Below, piece by piece: positions 24,609 to 34,094 of a stretch of DNA of 64,000 nucleotides. The notes under the pieces are model-generated. The model saw nothing but the letters and a program-made list of their open reading frames with translations, was not told the origin of the DNA and did not search any database. Position numbers and translations under genes: made by a program. Source of the DNA: Ruminococcus sp. (GTDB lineage Bacteria; Bacillota; Clostridia; Oscillospirales; Ruminococcaceae); NCBI GenBank assembly GCA_029060305.1, contig JAIDUG010000050.1:1-64000 (forward strand), in the 5' to 3' direction. Each line of letters opens with the position of its first letter. Position 1 is the first letter of the stretch.

Positions 24609-26436
24609 AATTGAAAAACATCTGCTTGAAATTCAGAAACCGTCACGTTACATAGGCGGAGAAGTCGGCAGTGTTATTAAAGACAAGTCAAAAATAGATG
24701 TGAGATTTGCATTCTGTTTTCCGGACACCTATGATATAGGAATGTCACATCTCGGAATGAAGATACTTTACTCTCTCACAAATGAACGTGAAAATTACTG
24801 GTGTGAAAGATGTTTTGCACCGTCGGAAGACTTTGAAAAGATTATGCGTGAAAACAATATTCCGTTGTACGCACTGGAAAGTCTTGACCCTATCAGAGAT
24901 TTTGATTTCATAGGTTTCACAATGCAGTATGAACTTTCTTATACAAACGTTCTGAATATGCTTGACTTAGCAGGAATACCCATATATTCACGTGACCGCA
25001 CAGAAGAACTTAAACAGATAGTAGTTGCCGGAGGTCCTTGTGTATGCAATCCCGAACCTCTTGCTGAATTTTTTGATTTGTTCATTCTTGGAGAGGGTGA
25101 AGAAGTAAACCTCGAACTCATGGACTTATACAACAAAATGAAAGAACAAGGTGCTACACGAAAGGAATTTTTGCAGAAAGCCTGTCAGATAGAGGGAATA
25201 TATGTTCCGGAGTTTTATAAATTCCACTATAAAGAAGACGGTACTATTGAAAGAGTTGAAACAACAGACAATGCACCGTCAGTTGTGAAAAAACGTATTA
25301 TAAAGGATTTCGATAAAGTGTATTATCCGGATAACTTTGTTGTACCGTTCACGGAGATAGTACACGACCGTGTTTCCGTAGAGGTGCTGAGAGGCTGTCT
25401 GCGTGGCTGTCGATTCTGTCAGGCAGGATTTATTTACAGACCTTTCCGTGAAAAGAAATCTGATACTATCGTTAAACAGACAAAAGACCTTTGTGAGAAT
25501 ACAGGTTATGACGAAGTTTCACTTGCTTCACTCAGCACAAGCGACCATTCGGATATTTCACCGATACTTTCTGAACTCATTGAATATACTGCTGACGAAA
25601 AAATAACTCTTTCGTTGCCGTCGCTGAGAGTGGACAACTTTTCGGAAGAACTTCTTGAAAAAATAAAGAAAGTCCGCAAATCAGGGCTTACATTCGCACC
25701 CGAAGGCGGTACTCAAAGACTGAGAAATGTTATAAACAAGAACGTAAGCGAAGAAGAAATTATGAATACTTGCCGTATAGCTTTTGAGGGCGGTTATTCT
25801 TCTGTGAAACTCTATTTCATGATGGGACTGCCTACTGAAACGGACGAAGATATTATAGGTATCGCTGAACTTGCACAACGTATTATAGATATGTTTTATA
25901 GTCTGGAAAATCGTCCCAAGGGCAAGGGCGTACAGATTTCAATAAGCTGTGCCACATTTGTTCCGAAACCTTTCACACCGTTTCAGTTTGAACCTCAGGA
26001 TACAAGGGAAATGATTGAACACAAACAGAAACTTCTGCTTGACAGCGTAAACAAAAAACGTGTAAAGGTAAGTTATCATGATGCAGATGTGAGTATTCTG
26101 GAAGCGGTACTCGCAAAAGGTGACAGAAGACTTTGTGATGTTATATATACAGCGTGGAAAAAAGGTTGTAAATTCGACAGCTGGGGCGAACATTTCCATT
26201 TTGACAAGTGGGTATCTGCTTTTGAGGATTGCGGAATAGACCCGTCTTTCTATGCGAACAGAAGAATAGCATATGACGAGGTACTTGCGTGGGAACATCT
26301 CGACTATTACGTTTCAAAGGAATTTTTCGTGCGTGAAAACAAGACCGCTCACGAATCCGTTACAACTCCGCACTGTCGTCTGAAGTGTTCGGGTTGCGGA
26401 GTAAATAAGAAGATTGGAGGAAAATGTTTTGATTAA
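24595..26436 (+). CDS. B12-binding-type radical SAM protein (TIGR03960-like)
   Basis: A 613-residue protein with an N-terminal B12-binding-like domain (about 1-190) and a radical SAM core. The cluster motif is C-x3-C-x2-C in RGCLRGCRFCQAG near residue 265. The C-terminus ends with three more cysteines (CRLKCSGCGVNKKIGGKC), which may bind a second cluster. This family is nearly always paired with the DUF2344 protein encoded next; the substrate is unknown. The ribosome site lies in the end of DUF4291. Confidence 0.9.
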   Translation: MLRDKIEKHLLEIQKPSRYIGGEVGSVIKDKSKIDVRFAFCFPDTYDIGMSHLGMKILYSLTNERENYWCERCFAPSEDFEKIMRENNIPLYALESLDPIRDFDFIGFTMQYELSYTNVLNMLDLAGIPIYSRDRTEELKQIVVAGGPCVCNPEPLAEFFDLFILGEGEEVNLELMDLYNKMKEQGATRKEFLQKACQIEGIYVPEFYKFHYKEDGTIERVETTDNAPSVVKKRIIKDFDKVYYPDNFVVPFTEIVHDRVSVEVLRGCLRGCRFCQAGFIYRPFREKKSDTIVKQTKDLCENTGYDEVSLASLSTSDHSDISPILSELIEYTADEKITLSLPSLRVDNFSEELLEKIKKVRKSGLTFAPEGGTQRLRNVINKNVSEEEIMNTCRIAFEGGYSSVKLYFMMGLPTETDEDIIGIAELAQRIIDMFYSLENRPKGKGVQISISCATFVPKPFTPFQFEPQDTREMIEHKQKLLLDSVNKKRVKVSYHDADVSILEAVLAKGDRRLCDVIYTAWKKGCKFDSWGEHFHFDKWVSAFEDCGIDPSFYANRRIAYDEVLAWEHLDYYVSKEFFVRENKTAHESVTTPHCRLKCSGCGVNKKIGGKCFD

Positions 26437-27082
26437 ACTGAGAGCCGTTTTTGAAAAAAAAGACCGTGCAAAATATATTTCACACCTCGATTTAAACCGC
26501 TGTATGCTTAGGACTTTCAGACGTTCCGGACTTCCGATATGGTATACAGAGGGTTTCCATTCGCACCCTTATTTTTCGTTTGCACTTGCACTTTCACTCG
26601 GTTACGAAAGCAGTTGTGAAATACTCGACTTCAATCTCAATGAGGAAATCCCTTTTTCAGAAGTCCGTGACCGTCTCAACGCTGTTATGCCTTATGGTAT
26701 GAAGATTATTTCCGTTTCAGAACCAAAACTCAAGATTACGGCAATCGCAAAGGCTGAATACAGTTTCAGACTGGTGACCGACAATACGGAAAATCTTATG
26801 AACGAAATAAACAGTCTCATAAATCAGGAGCAGATTCTGATTGAGAAGAAAACAAAAAAGGGCATAAAGACGGTTGACATAAAACCCGATATGGAAATAA
26901 CAGTCTGTGAAGTTTCCGGAAAATCCGTTGATATGGTGATGAGACTTCCTGCCGGTACTCAGACAAATTATAATCCGTCACTTTTCTTTGAGGCACTCAG
27001 AAACATTTCCGGAGTTCCTTTTGAAGTGGCTGATATAAGACGTACCGGAATTTTATGCGGAAATAATGAAATTTTTTATTGA
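26429..27082 (+). CDS. DUF2344 / TIGR03936 radical SAM-associated protein
   Basis: A 217-residue partner of the preceding radical SAM protein, to which it is fused in some bacteria. Family features: KKDRAKYISHLDLNRCMLRTFRR at the start and FSFALALSLGYESSCEILD. GGAGG at 26416-26420 points to TTG 26429 as start, 8 nt on; the ATG at 26424 is only a 2-codon ORF in another frame. The start overlaps the previous stop. Function is unknown; a role in RNA or ribosome modification is possible. Confidence 0.88.
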   Translation: MIKLRAVFEKKDRAKYISHLDLNRCMLRTFRRSGLPIWYTEGFHSHPYFSFALALSLGYESSCEILDFNLNEEIPFSEVRDRLNAVMPYGMKIISVSEPKLKITAIAKAEYSFRLVTDNTENLMNEINSLINQEQILIEKKTKKGIKTVDIKPDMEITVCEVSGKSVDMVMRLPAGTQTNYNPSLFFEALRNISGVPFEVADIRRTGILCGNNEIFY

Positions 27083-27100
27083 TATGGAGAGTGATTTTTT

Positions 27101-27619
27101 ATGGCAGTTGAAATGGCAGCCGCTACAGTAGCGGAAAAAGTATTACCTGTCCTTGCAACAAAGATGTTGCCGGACTTTAAGGACATCAGCGGACTTGTAG
27201 GTGTTCTTTCCTCCAATATTATGGAGTACGGATATCAGAACAAAAAAATTATATCAGACGAAAGACTTCATATTTTTGACGGATTTATGCCCATAGCGGA
27301 AGATTTTTTCAGAAATCTGAATGATGCAGTGAATATGTCAATTCAGCTGGACGACCAAAGGTATAGCAGAGTTATTGATTGTGTCCTTGAAAACGAAACA
27401 GTATCATTGGAAAGAAAAATTGAAATATACACAGCTCTTGACGAACAGAAACATAATCAGAAAATGGATTGGATTAAAAATATTGGCAGATTTGTTATAG
27501 CATCTGCTGTTATAGTATTAGGCGGAAAAGCAATCCAAACAGGCAAAGAACTTAACACCAACAAATCATATAACAAAAGAAAAATCAAAGAGGCAAAATA
27601 TAAATACAAATACAGATAA
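27101..27619 (+). CDS. Unknown protein with one C-terminal membrane segment
   Basis: Not recognised. 172 residues: an Ala-rich N-terminal helix, a helical middle with acidic surface, one hydrophobic segment (about residues 128-145, FVIASAVIVLGGKAI), and a very basic Lys/Tyr tail (KEAKYKYKYR type). The topology suggests a tail-region-anchored protein. GGAGAG precedes the ATG, and it sits 18 nt after DUF2344, probably on the same transcript. Confidence 0.65.
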   Translation: MAVEMAAATVAEKVLPVLATKMLPDFKDISGLVGVLSSNIMEYGYQNKKIISDERLHIFDGFMPIAEDFFRNLNDAVNMSIQLDDQRYSRVIDCVLENETVSLERKIEIYTALDEQKHNQKMDWIKNIGRFVIASAVIVLGGKAIQTGKELNTNKSYNKRKIKEAKYKYKYR

Positions 27620-27695
27620 TTATTTCAGAATTTTTGCTTGTAACTTATACATAAAAAATTTTTCGGAAAATATTGAAAATTTTTTTGAAAAACAC

Positions 27696-27724
27696 TTGCA
27701 TTTTTCTGAAAAGTGTGATATGAT
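27696..27724 (+). promoter_or_regulatory. Promoter of rplS
   Basis: TTGCAT (27696-27701), 17 bp, TATGAT (27719-27724). Confidence 0.65.
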
Positions 27725-27730
27725 ATAAAG

Positions 27731-27840
27731 GCATTTGAAATCCGTCAGCGGTTTTTGCCGACGGGAGTTAATGCCGTAAGACATTAAACCGGATAGTCCG
27801 CTGTTGTCCATAACAAGAATGTCCGAAAATTTTAGGAGGA
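27731..27840 (+). ncRNA. Probable ribosomal protein L19 leader
   Basis: A structured leader of about 110 nt lies between the promoter and rplS. It has GTCAGCGG...CCGAC, a TTAATG-CCGTAAGA-CATTAA hairpin, and a GTCCGCTGTTG... stretch before AGGAGG. Firmicute rplS genes often carry an autoregulatory L19 leader in this place. The identification is by position and hairpins, not by a covariance model. Confidence 0.55.
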
Positions 27841-27846
27841 ATAAAA

Positions 27847-28191
27847 ATGGATGCACTTAAGTTAATCAGCAACTCAAGCATGAAGGAAAACGTTCCTGAA
27901 TTCAATGTAGGTGATACTGTAAAGGTTCACGTACAGATTAAGGAAGGCGAAAAGAGCCGTATTCAGATTTTTGAAGGCACTGTTATTGCCAAGAAACACG
28001 GCGGTATCAGCGAGACTTTCACCGTCAGACGTGTTTCTCACGGTTGTGGTATCGAAAGAGTTTTCCCTGTTCACTCACCCGCTGTTGACAAGGTTGAGGT
28101 TATCAGACACGGTAAAGTACGTCGTGCTAAGCTCTACTACCTCAGAGACAGAGTAGGCAAGGCTGCTAAGGTTAAAGAACAGATTCGCTGA
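27847..28191 (+). CDS. rplS: 50S ribosomal protein L19
   Basis: A 114-residue large-subunit protein at the interface with the 30S. The conserved blocks are [47 protein letters not shown] and [27 protein letters not shown] precedes the ATG. It heads the Firmicute-type cluster with signal peptidases, rbgA and rnhB. Confidence 0.97.
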   Translation: MDALKLISNSSMKENVPEFNVGDTVKVHVQIKEGEKSRIQIFEGTVIAKKHGGISETFTVRRVSHGCGIERVFPVHSPAVDKVEVIRHGKVRRAKLYYLRDRVGKAAKVKEQIR

Positions 28192-28210
28192 GATGGCTGT
28201 TGACTGGATT

Positions 28211-28270
28211 CAGGCAGTTCATTCTGCCTGTTCCGTCTATCTCCGCAAGGGACTGCAAGTCCCTTTTTTG
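28211..28270 (+). terminator. Terminator after rplS, preceded by a second hairpin
   Basis: CAGGCAG-TTCATT-CTGCCTG (28211-28230) is followed by AAGGGAC-TGCAA-GTCCCTT (28247-28265) and a T run. The second hairpin is the terminator proper. Confidence 0.8.
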
Positions 28271-28296
28271 CTAATATTATGTTGTGAGGTGTCACT

Positions 28297-28980
28297 ATGG
28301 AAGAAAATATGGAAGTCAATACCGGTCAGGAAAATGAATCCGGAAAAAAATCTGAAAAAAAATCCGGAAAAAAGTTCCTCAGTGATGTCATGGAAATTGT
28401 TGAATCCACATTGGTAACGGTTTTTGTTATTGTAATGATTTTCACCTACATTCTGCACCCTGTAAATGTTGTCGGCACTTCAATGACCAACACACTACAG
28501 GACGGCGACAGGATTTTTATGACTACTGTATATGGAAGCCTGTCATATGGTGATATAGTCGTTATTAACAACGATATGGCGTATCTTCTTGACGGTGACA
28601 ACGAAATTGTTGAAAAAAATATCGACGGTTCAAGTCTTAAAGAATGTATTATCAAACGTGTTATCGCTACAGGCGGACAGACTATTAAAATCATTCCCGA
28701 AAGCGGAGACGTTATAGTTGACGGCAAAACCCTTGACGAGCCTTATATAAAAGAAAAACTCAGAAACAGCGGTACTTTCGACTATCCGATAATCGTTCCG
28801 GACGGATATTATTTCGTAATGGGTGATAACAGAAACGGCTCTTCCGACAGTCGTAATCCCGATATAGGTCTCATAAAAAAAGACCAGATTTACGGAAAAG
28901 CTATACTGAGATATGCTCCGATAAGTAACTTCAAATATCTCGGCGACTCTTACAAGCATAACAGCAATGAAGAACAATAA
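28297..28980 (+). CDS. lepB: Signal peptidase I (first copy)
   Basis: A 227-residue type I signal peptidase, which removes signal peptides at the outer face of the membrane. A charged Lys/Glu-rich N-terminal extension (about 25 residues) precedes a single membrane anchor. Catalytic Ser is in GTSMTNTLQDGDR and the general-base Lys in KRVIATGGQ; the end motif GDNRNGSSDSR is present. It overlaps the second copy by 14 nt. Confidence 0.93.
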   Translation: MEENMEVNTGQENESGKKSEKKSGKKFLSDVMEIVESTLVTVFVIVMIFTYILHPVNVVGTSMTNTLQDGDRIFMTTVYGSLSYGDIVVINNDMAYLLDGDNEIVEKNIDGSSLKECIIKRVIATGGQTIKIIPESGDVIVDGKTLDEPYIKEKLRNSGTFDYPIIVPDGYYFVMGDNRNGSSDSRNPDIGLIKKDQIYGKAILRYAPISNFKYLGDSYKHNSNEEQ

Positions 28981-29563
28981 ATTTTTCGGCGTACTGTACC
29001 GTGAAACTCTCGCATTGATTGAAATGATTATTATAACGCTTTTCATGATGTCGATGATTTTTACATATGTACTCCGGATTGCAACTGTAAACGGCGATTC
29101 AATGAAAAATACTCTGATGTCTGGCGACAGACTTATAACAACGGCTTTCTGTAACTCTCCGGAACAAGGTGACGTTGTGATTATATATGCCGGTGACGCT
29201 GTTACACTTGACGAAGAAAGAAATCTTGAAATAAAAAAAGGTCTCCGGAAAACTCTTGTAAAACGTGTTATCGCCACAGAGGGACAGAAGATTGATATAG
29301 ATTTTGAACGTGGTGCGGTTTATGTTGACGACATTATGCTTGACGAAGATTATATAACCGGTCTTACCCATATGGACGAGGGTGCTTTTACCGGACAATA
29401 TCCTGTAAAAGTTCCTGACGGATATGTTTTTGTAATGGGAGATAACAGGCAGGTTTCAAAAGACAGCCGTTCAAATGAAATCGGTTTTGTATCCGTCGAA
29501 AATATAACCGAAAAAGTTCTGTTGCGTATATCGCCGACGGAAAAATTCGGTTTTGTGAAATAA
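28967..29563 (+). CDS. lepB: Signal peptidase I (second copy)
   Basis: A 198-residue paralogue of the upstream gene, without the charged N-terminal extension. Catalytic Ser in GDSMKNTLMSGDR and Lys in KRVIATEGQ are kept, as is GDNRQVSKDSR, so both copies should be active. The tandem pair suggests division of labour between substrate sets, as known for multiple SipS-type peptidases in Bacillus. Start ATG lies within the end of the first copy. Confidence 0.92.
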   Translation: MKNNKFFGVLYRETLALIEMIIITLFMMSMIFTYVLRIATVNGDSMKNTLMSGDRLITTAFCNSPEQGDVVIIYAGDAVTLDEERNLEIKKGLRKTLVKRVIATEGQKIDIDFERGAVYVDDIMLDEDYITGLTHMDEGAFTGQYPVKVPDGYVFVMGDNRQVSKDSRSNEIGFVSVENITEKVLLRISPTEKFGFVK

Positions 29564-29582
29564 CTTTTAAGGAGGTATTTTC

Positions 29583-30458
29583 GTGGATAATACCGATATG
29601 AAAAATATACAATGGTTTCCGGGGCATATGGCTAAAACCCGACGTGCCATTACTGCAAATTTGAAACTTGTTGACGCAGTGGCTGAAATAGTTGATTCAC
29701 GTCTGCCGTTGAGTAGTCGCAATCCCGAAATGGACAGGCTGACAGCAGGAAAACCACGTATTGTACTTCTGAACAAGTGCGACCTTGCAGACGAAAAAGC
29801 TACTCAGAAATGGGTTAATTATTTCAATAACAAAGGTATAACAGCACTTGCGGTTGACTGTAAATCCGGAAAAGGTCTGAAACAATTTATTCCGACAGTT
29901 AAAACAAAGGTTCTCAAAGACCTTATGGAAAAACGTCAGAAAAACGGAATGACCGGTACACCGGTAAGACTTATGATTGTGGGTATTCCTAACGTGGGAA
30001 AATCCTCACTTATAAACAAACTGGCAGGTGCAAAACGTGCAAAAGTTGAAGACAGACCTGGAGTTACACGTATAAAGCAGTGGGTGAAACTCGGAAACAA
30101 TGTTGAACTTCTTGATATGCCAGGAGTATTATGGCCTAAGTTTGAAGACCAGAATGTTGCAATAAAACTCGCCTTTACCGGTGCAGTAAGTGACGATATT
30201 CTTGATATTGAAACCCTTGCTATGAAATTACTCGTTTTTCTGAAAGAAAATTATCCGCAGTCACTTGTTGAACGATATAAAATAGAGTATTCGGACGATG
30301 AAACAGGTATAGAATTACTCGAAAAAGTCGGAAGAAAACGTGGTATGATGATTGCAGGCGGAGAGGTCAACACCGAAAGGGCTTCTATAACTGTTATCGA
30401 CGAATTCAGGAGTGCAAAACTCGGTCGTATTACTTTGGAGTTGCCGGAGATAAAATAA
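29583..30458 (+). CDS. rbgA: Ribosome biogenesis GTPase RbgA (YlqF)
   Basis: A 291-residue circularly permuted GTPase needed for late 50S assembly. G4 (NKCDLAD) comes before G1 (GIPNVGKSS) and G3 (DMPG), the hallmark of the YlqF/YawG group. The N-terminal WFPGHMAK is the family signature. AAGGAGG stands 7 nt before a GTG start at 29583. Confidence 0.95.
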   Translation: MDNTDMKNIQWFPGHMAKTRRAITANLKLVDAVAEIVDSRLPLSSRNPEMDRLTAGKPRIVLLNKCDLADEKATQKWVNYFNNKGITALAVDCKSGKGLKQFIPTVKTKVLKDLMEKRQKNGMTGTPVRLMIVGIPNVGKSSLINKLAGAKRAKVEDRPGVTRIKQWVKLGNNVELLDMPGVLWPKFEDQNVAIKLAFTGAVSDDILDIETLAMKLLVFLKENYPQSLVERYKIEYSDDETGIELLEKVGRKRGMMIAGGEVNTERASITVIDEFRSAKLGRITLELPEIK

Positions 30459-30459
30459 T

Positions 30460-30780
30460 ATGAAAGACGAAATAAGAAAGAAAATTGAAGATGTTGCAAA
30501 GAGATATTCCAAATATGGCGTAACTCTTGCGGAATGTATAAATATATATAACAGCGGTCTCGCAAACCAAATCAGTGAAGAATCCGCAGTTATCGGATTA
30601 CGCCTTGCACTGTCTCACCATTTCCACGAACATGAGTATTTTACAAGTGAAGATGTTGCAGTCATTACAGGCGAAACCGTGGAGCAGGTCAATCAGCGTA
30701 TAGAAGAAAACAAGGAAGAACTTATGAAAAACGGTTCTATAATTGAAGTTTCAAGTCCGTTGAAAGGATTGTTCGACTGA
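30460..30780 (+). CDS. Unknown small helical protein between rbgA and rnhB
   Basis: Not recognised. 106 residues, soluble and largely helical. A His-rich stretch LALSHHFHEHEYF lies in the middle and a C-terminal helix carries many Glu. One nucleotide separates it from rbgA, so it is translated from the same mRNA. Its place inside a ribosome-biogenesis operon suggests a house-keeping role, which is inference only. Confidence 0.75.
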   Translation: MKDEIRKKIEDVAKRYSKYGVTLAECINIYNSGLANQISEESAVIGLRLALSHHFHEHEYFTSEDVAVITGETVEQVNQRIEENKEELMKNGSIIEVSSPLKGLFD

Positions 30781-30807
30781 TATATCATTACAAAGGAGGG
30801 TTTATTA

Positions 30808-31431
30808 TTGCAGAAAATAATTCTCCACAAGGAACTTTTTGATTATGACAGTGAATTACGAAAAGATTTTCCGGTAATATGCGGAGTTGACGAAGCAGGC
30901 AGAGGTCCTCTTGCCGGTGACGTTTATGCTTCCGCTGTCGTACTGAGCGACGGTCTTTTAATTGACTACCTCAACGACAGCAAGAAACTTTCCGAAAAAC
31001 GCCGTGAAGAACTTTATGACGAAATTATAGAAAAAGCCGACGCTTATTGTATTGCAACTGCAACTGTCGCAGAAATAGACAGTCTGAATATTTTGCAGGC
31101 AACTATGCTTGCAATGAAACGTGCGGTTGCAGGTCTCGGCATAAAACCCGACCTTGCACTCATTGACGGCAACAGAACTCCGGAACTTGAATGTAAAAGC
31201 CGTTTTATCATAAAAGGTGATGCTATTTCCGCTTCAATTGCATCTGCTTCCATACTTGCAAAAGTCTCACGTGACCGATATATGAAACAACTTGCCGTTA
31301 AATATCCGGAGTATTGTTTTGAGAAACACAACGGCTATCCGACAAAACTTCATTATGAAATGATTGAAAAGTATGGCATATCCGACGTACACCGAAGGAG
31401 TTTCAGGCTTGAAAAAAATGACAAAAAATGA
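30808..31431 (+). CDS. rnhB: Ribonuclease HII
   Basis: A 207-residue enzyme cleaving RNA in RNA:DNA hybrids and at single ribonucleotides in DNA. Active-site acids are seen in [12 protein letters not shown] and LALIDGN, and the helical block [14 protein letters not shown] is typical. The TTG start at 30808 follows AAGGAGGG. The 3' end overlaps yraN. Confidence 0.95.
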   Translation: MQKIILHKELFDYDSELRKDFPVICGVDEAGRGPLAGDVYASAVVLSDGLLIDYLNDSKKLSEKRREELYDEIIEKADAYCIATATVAEIDSLNILQATMLAMKRAVAGLGIKPDLALIDGNRTPELECKSRFIIKGDAISASIASASILAKVSRDRYMKQLAVKYPEYCFEKHNGYPTKLHYEMIEKYGISDVHRRSFRLEKNDKK

Positions 31432-31795
31432 AACAGGTAAACTCGGTGAAGACAGCGTTTGCACATATCTTGAAAATCTCGGTTACAGAATTATTTTCCG
31501 GAATTACAGGATAAAAGGCGGAGAGATTGACATAATCGCTCAGAATGACGAATATACGGCGTTTGTTGAAGTAAAGTCAAGAAAACCGGATAGCCTTGTT
31601 TCCGGATTTGAAGCGGTCGGCAAACGCAAACAAGGTCTTATTATTAAAACTGCTTGTGATTTTTGCTGTAAGAATCCCGATATACTTCAGCCACGTTTCG
31701 ACGTTGCGGAAGTAATCGTTGAAAACGGTCGGGTTCTCAGCATTGATTATATTTTTAATGCCTATGATACCACAGGCTACAATTTCATTTTCTGA
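31409..31795 (+). CDS. YraN family (UPF0102) endonuclease-like protein
   Basis: A 128-residue protein of the restriction-endonuclease-like fold found next to rnhB in many bacteria. The nuclease-like core is [23 protein letters not shown] (Asp, Glu-x-Lys). GAAGGAG at 31394-31400 lies 8 nt before TTG 31409, better placed than for ATG 31418; the longer ORF in the track is not supported. Its cellular role is not firmly known. Confidence 0.9.
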   Translation: MKKMTKNETGKLGEDSVCTYLENLGYRIIFRNYRIKGGEIDIIAQNDEYTAFVEVKSRKPDSLVSGFEAVGKRKQGLIIKTACDFCCKNPDILQPRFDVAEVIVENGRVLSIDYIFNAYDTTGYNFIF

Positions 31796-31806
31796 AAGGT
31801 GATAAT

Positions 31807-33300
31807 ATGTTTTACAACAGCACAAGAAACAGCACCGTAAAAGTAAACAGTGCTGAGGCTATTACTCAGGGCATTTCTGCTGACGGTGGTCTGTTTGTTC
31901 CCGAAAGCATTCCCGAACTCTCTCTCGAAGAAATAAAAGCTGTCGGCGATATGAATTACGCTGACAGAGCTTCATTTGTTTTTTCAAAGTACCTTACTGA
32001 CTTTACAGATGCTGAAATTCATTACTGTACGGACAACGCTTACAGTACAAAGAATTTTGAAACTGAAAGTATTGCCGAAATCGCTCACCTTTTCGACGGC
32101 ACTTATATGCTTGAACTCTGGCACGGTCCTACGTGTGCTTTCAAGGATATGGCACTTCAGATTCTTCCGTACTTCCTTACAACTTCCGCAAAGAAAATCA
32201 ACCTCGACAAGAAAATTGTAATTCTCGTTGCTACTTCCGGCGATACCGGAAAAGCTGCTTTAGAGGGTTTCAAGGACGTTGAGGGTACTTCAATTATGGT
32301 ATTCTATCCGGAAGATGGCGTAAGTCCTATGCAGAAACGTCAGATGAAAACTCAGGAGGGTTCAAACGTCGGCGTATGTGCTTTGAAAGGCAATTTCGAT
32401 GACTGTCAGAACGGTGTGAAAGCTATTTTCACTGACGGCGATGTCAAGGCAAAACTTGACGAAAAAGGAATGATGTTCTCAAGTGCAAACTCTATCAACT
32501 GGGGAAGACTTGTTCCGCAGATTGTGTACTATATTTCTGCTTACGCTGAACTCGTAAAGGACGGCGAAATTGAACTCGGTGAAAAGATAAATATTGTTGT
32601 TCCTACCGGAAACTTCGGAAACATTCTCGCCGGTTACTATGCTAAACATATGGGCTTACCTGTCAATAAACTCATATGTGCTTCAAATATCAACAACGTC
32701 CTTACAGACTTCATAAATACAGGCGTTTACGACAGAAACAGAAAATTCTATGCTACTGTTTCGCCATCAATGGACATTCTCATTTCCAGCAACCTCGAAA
32801 GACTTCTGTATCTCCTCACTGACAGAAACGATACCCTTATTAAAGAATGGTTCGGAAAACTCGCAACTGAGGGAAAATATGAAGTTACTGACGATATAAA
32901 GACTAAACTGAATGAGGAATTTTGTGCAGGCTTCTGCGACGACATACAGACCAAAAAGACTATTCACGAAATTTACGAAAAATATTCATATACCTGCGAT
33001 ACCCATACAGCAGTCGCTGTAAAAGTATATGAGGATTACAAGAAAGCAACAGGCGATACTACAAAGACCGTCATTGCCTCGACTGCCAGTCCGTATAAAT
33101 TCAGTGCTTCCGTACTCGAAGCAGTACAGGACAGCGTTTCAGACCTTGACGAATATGATATGATTGACAAACTCGCTGAACTTTCAAAAATGCCTGTACC
33201 GACAGCACTCGCCGACCTCAGAAACAAGCCCGAAAGATTCAACGACGTTATCGACAAGGCAGAACAGAAAAATTATGTTCTGAAAACTCTCGGTATCTGA
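31807..33300 (+). CDS. thrC: Threonine synthase
   Basis: A 497-residue PLP enzyme making threonine from O-phosphohomoserine, of the long fold-type II class. N-terminal YNSTRNS and ISADGGLFVPE, the PLP-lysine block GPTCAFKDMALQ, and the phosphate-binding VPTGNFGN are present. GAAAGGTGA precedes the ATG. Other threonine genes are not adjacent. The stop overlaps the start of the phosphoesterase. Confidence 0.96.
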   Translation: MFYNSTRNSTVKVNSAEAITQGISADGGLFVPESIPELSLEEIKAVGDMNYADRASFVFSKYLTDFTDAEIHYCTDNAYSTKNFETESIAEIAHLFDGTYMLELWHGPTCAFKDMALQILPYFLTTSAKKINLDKKIVILVATSGDTGKAALEGFKDVEGTSIMVFYPEDGVSPMQKRQMKTQEGSNVGVCALKGNFDDCQNGVKAIFTDGDVKAKLDEKGMMFSSANSINWGRLVPQIVYYISAYAELVKDGEIELGEKINIVVPTGNFGNILAGYYAKHMGLPVNKLICASNINNVLTDFINTGVYDRNRKFYATVSPSMDILISSNLERLLYLLTDRNDTLIKEWFGKLATEGKYEVTDDIKTKLNEEFCAGFCDDIQTKKTIHEIYEKYSYTCDTHTAVAVKVYEDYKKATGDTTKTVIASTASPYKFSASVLEAVQDSVSDLDEYDMIDKLAELSKMPVPTALADLRNKPERFNDVIDKAEQKNYVLKTLGI

Positions 33301-33992
33301 TGAGCCTGTTTGTTATAGCCGATTTGCACTTATGTCAGGGCAAACCCGAAAAGACTATGAGCATTTTTAACGGCTGGAAAAACTATCAGGAGCTTATTAA
33401 GAAAAACTGGCTTGAAATCGTAAAGCCTGACGATACTGTAGTAATTGCCGGTGATATTTCGTGGGGAATGTCGTTACAGGATTCCTTACAGGACTTTCGA
33501 TTTATTGAAAACCTTACAGGTAAAAAAATTATTATAAAAGGCAACCACGATTACTGGTGGTCAACTAAAAAGAAAATGGACGATTTCCTTGTGGCTGAGG
33601 GTTGCAGAAGTATTCAGATTCTTCATAACAACCACTTCAGATACGGAAATTACGGTATATGCGGTACAAGAGGTTGGGTAAGCATAAAGGGCGAAACTCA
33701 GGATGAAAAAGTCCTGAAACGTGAGGTGCAACGTCTTGAGACCTCGATAAAATCTGCCCTTACTGAAAATCTCCAACCTGTTGTATTTCTGCATTATCCG
33801 CCTATTTTCGCTACAAATTTCAATTACGACATACTTGACGTTCTTTACCGCTACAACATAAAAGACTGCTATTACGGTCATATTCACGGACGTTCCGCAC
33901 ATGAACTGAGCATTAAAAATACTTATGACGGAATTAATTTTCACCTGATTTCCGGTGATTATTTACAGTTTATTCCGGAAAAAGTCGTGTAA
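33300..33992 (+). CDS. Metallophosphoesterase
   Basis: A 230-residue calcineurin-like phosphoesterase, not closely similar to the one at 3.0 kb. Motifs: DLHL at residues 8-11, AGDISWG near 50, GNHDYWW near 80, FLHYPP near 163 and YYGHIHGR near 192. All metal ligands are in place. It is coupled to thrC through TGATG. Substrate unknown. Confidence 0.9.
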   Translation: MSLFVIADLHLCQGKPEKTMSIFNGWKNYQELIKKNWLEIVKPDDTVVIAGDISWGMSLQDSLQDFRFIENLTGKKIIIKGNHDYWWSTKKKMDDFLVAEGCRSIQILHNNHFRYGNYGICGTRGWVSIKGETQDEKVLKREVQRLETSIKSALTENLQPVVFLHYPPIFATNFNYDILDVLYRYNIKDCYYGHIHGRSAHELSIKNTYDGINFHLISGDYLQFIPEKVV

Positions 33993-34024
33993 TTTGTTCA
34001 TTTCGCAGAACTCAGTGAAATCAG

Positions 34025-34053
34025 TAGAAAAATTTTTCAGTTTGTGGTATAAT
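34025..34053 (+). promoter_or_regulatory. Promoter of tig
   Basis: TAGAAA, 17 bp, TATAAT (34048-34053) with TGG before it. The extended -10 compensates for a poor -35. Confidence 0.6.
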
Positions 34054-34094
34054 ATACCAAGTATGTTATATAAATAATGGAGGATTAACAAATC

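Noticed and set aside
26424-26432. ATG start for the DUF2344 gene at 26424
   Set aside because: It is followed by a stop after one more codon (ATG TTT TGA); TTG 26429 is in the right frame and 8 nt from GGAGG.
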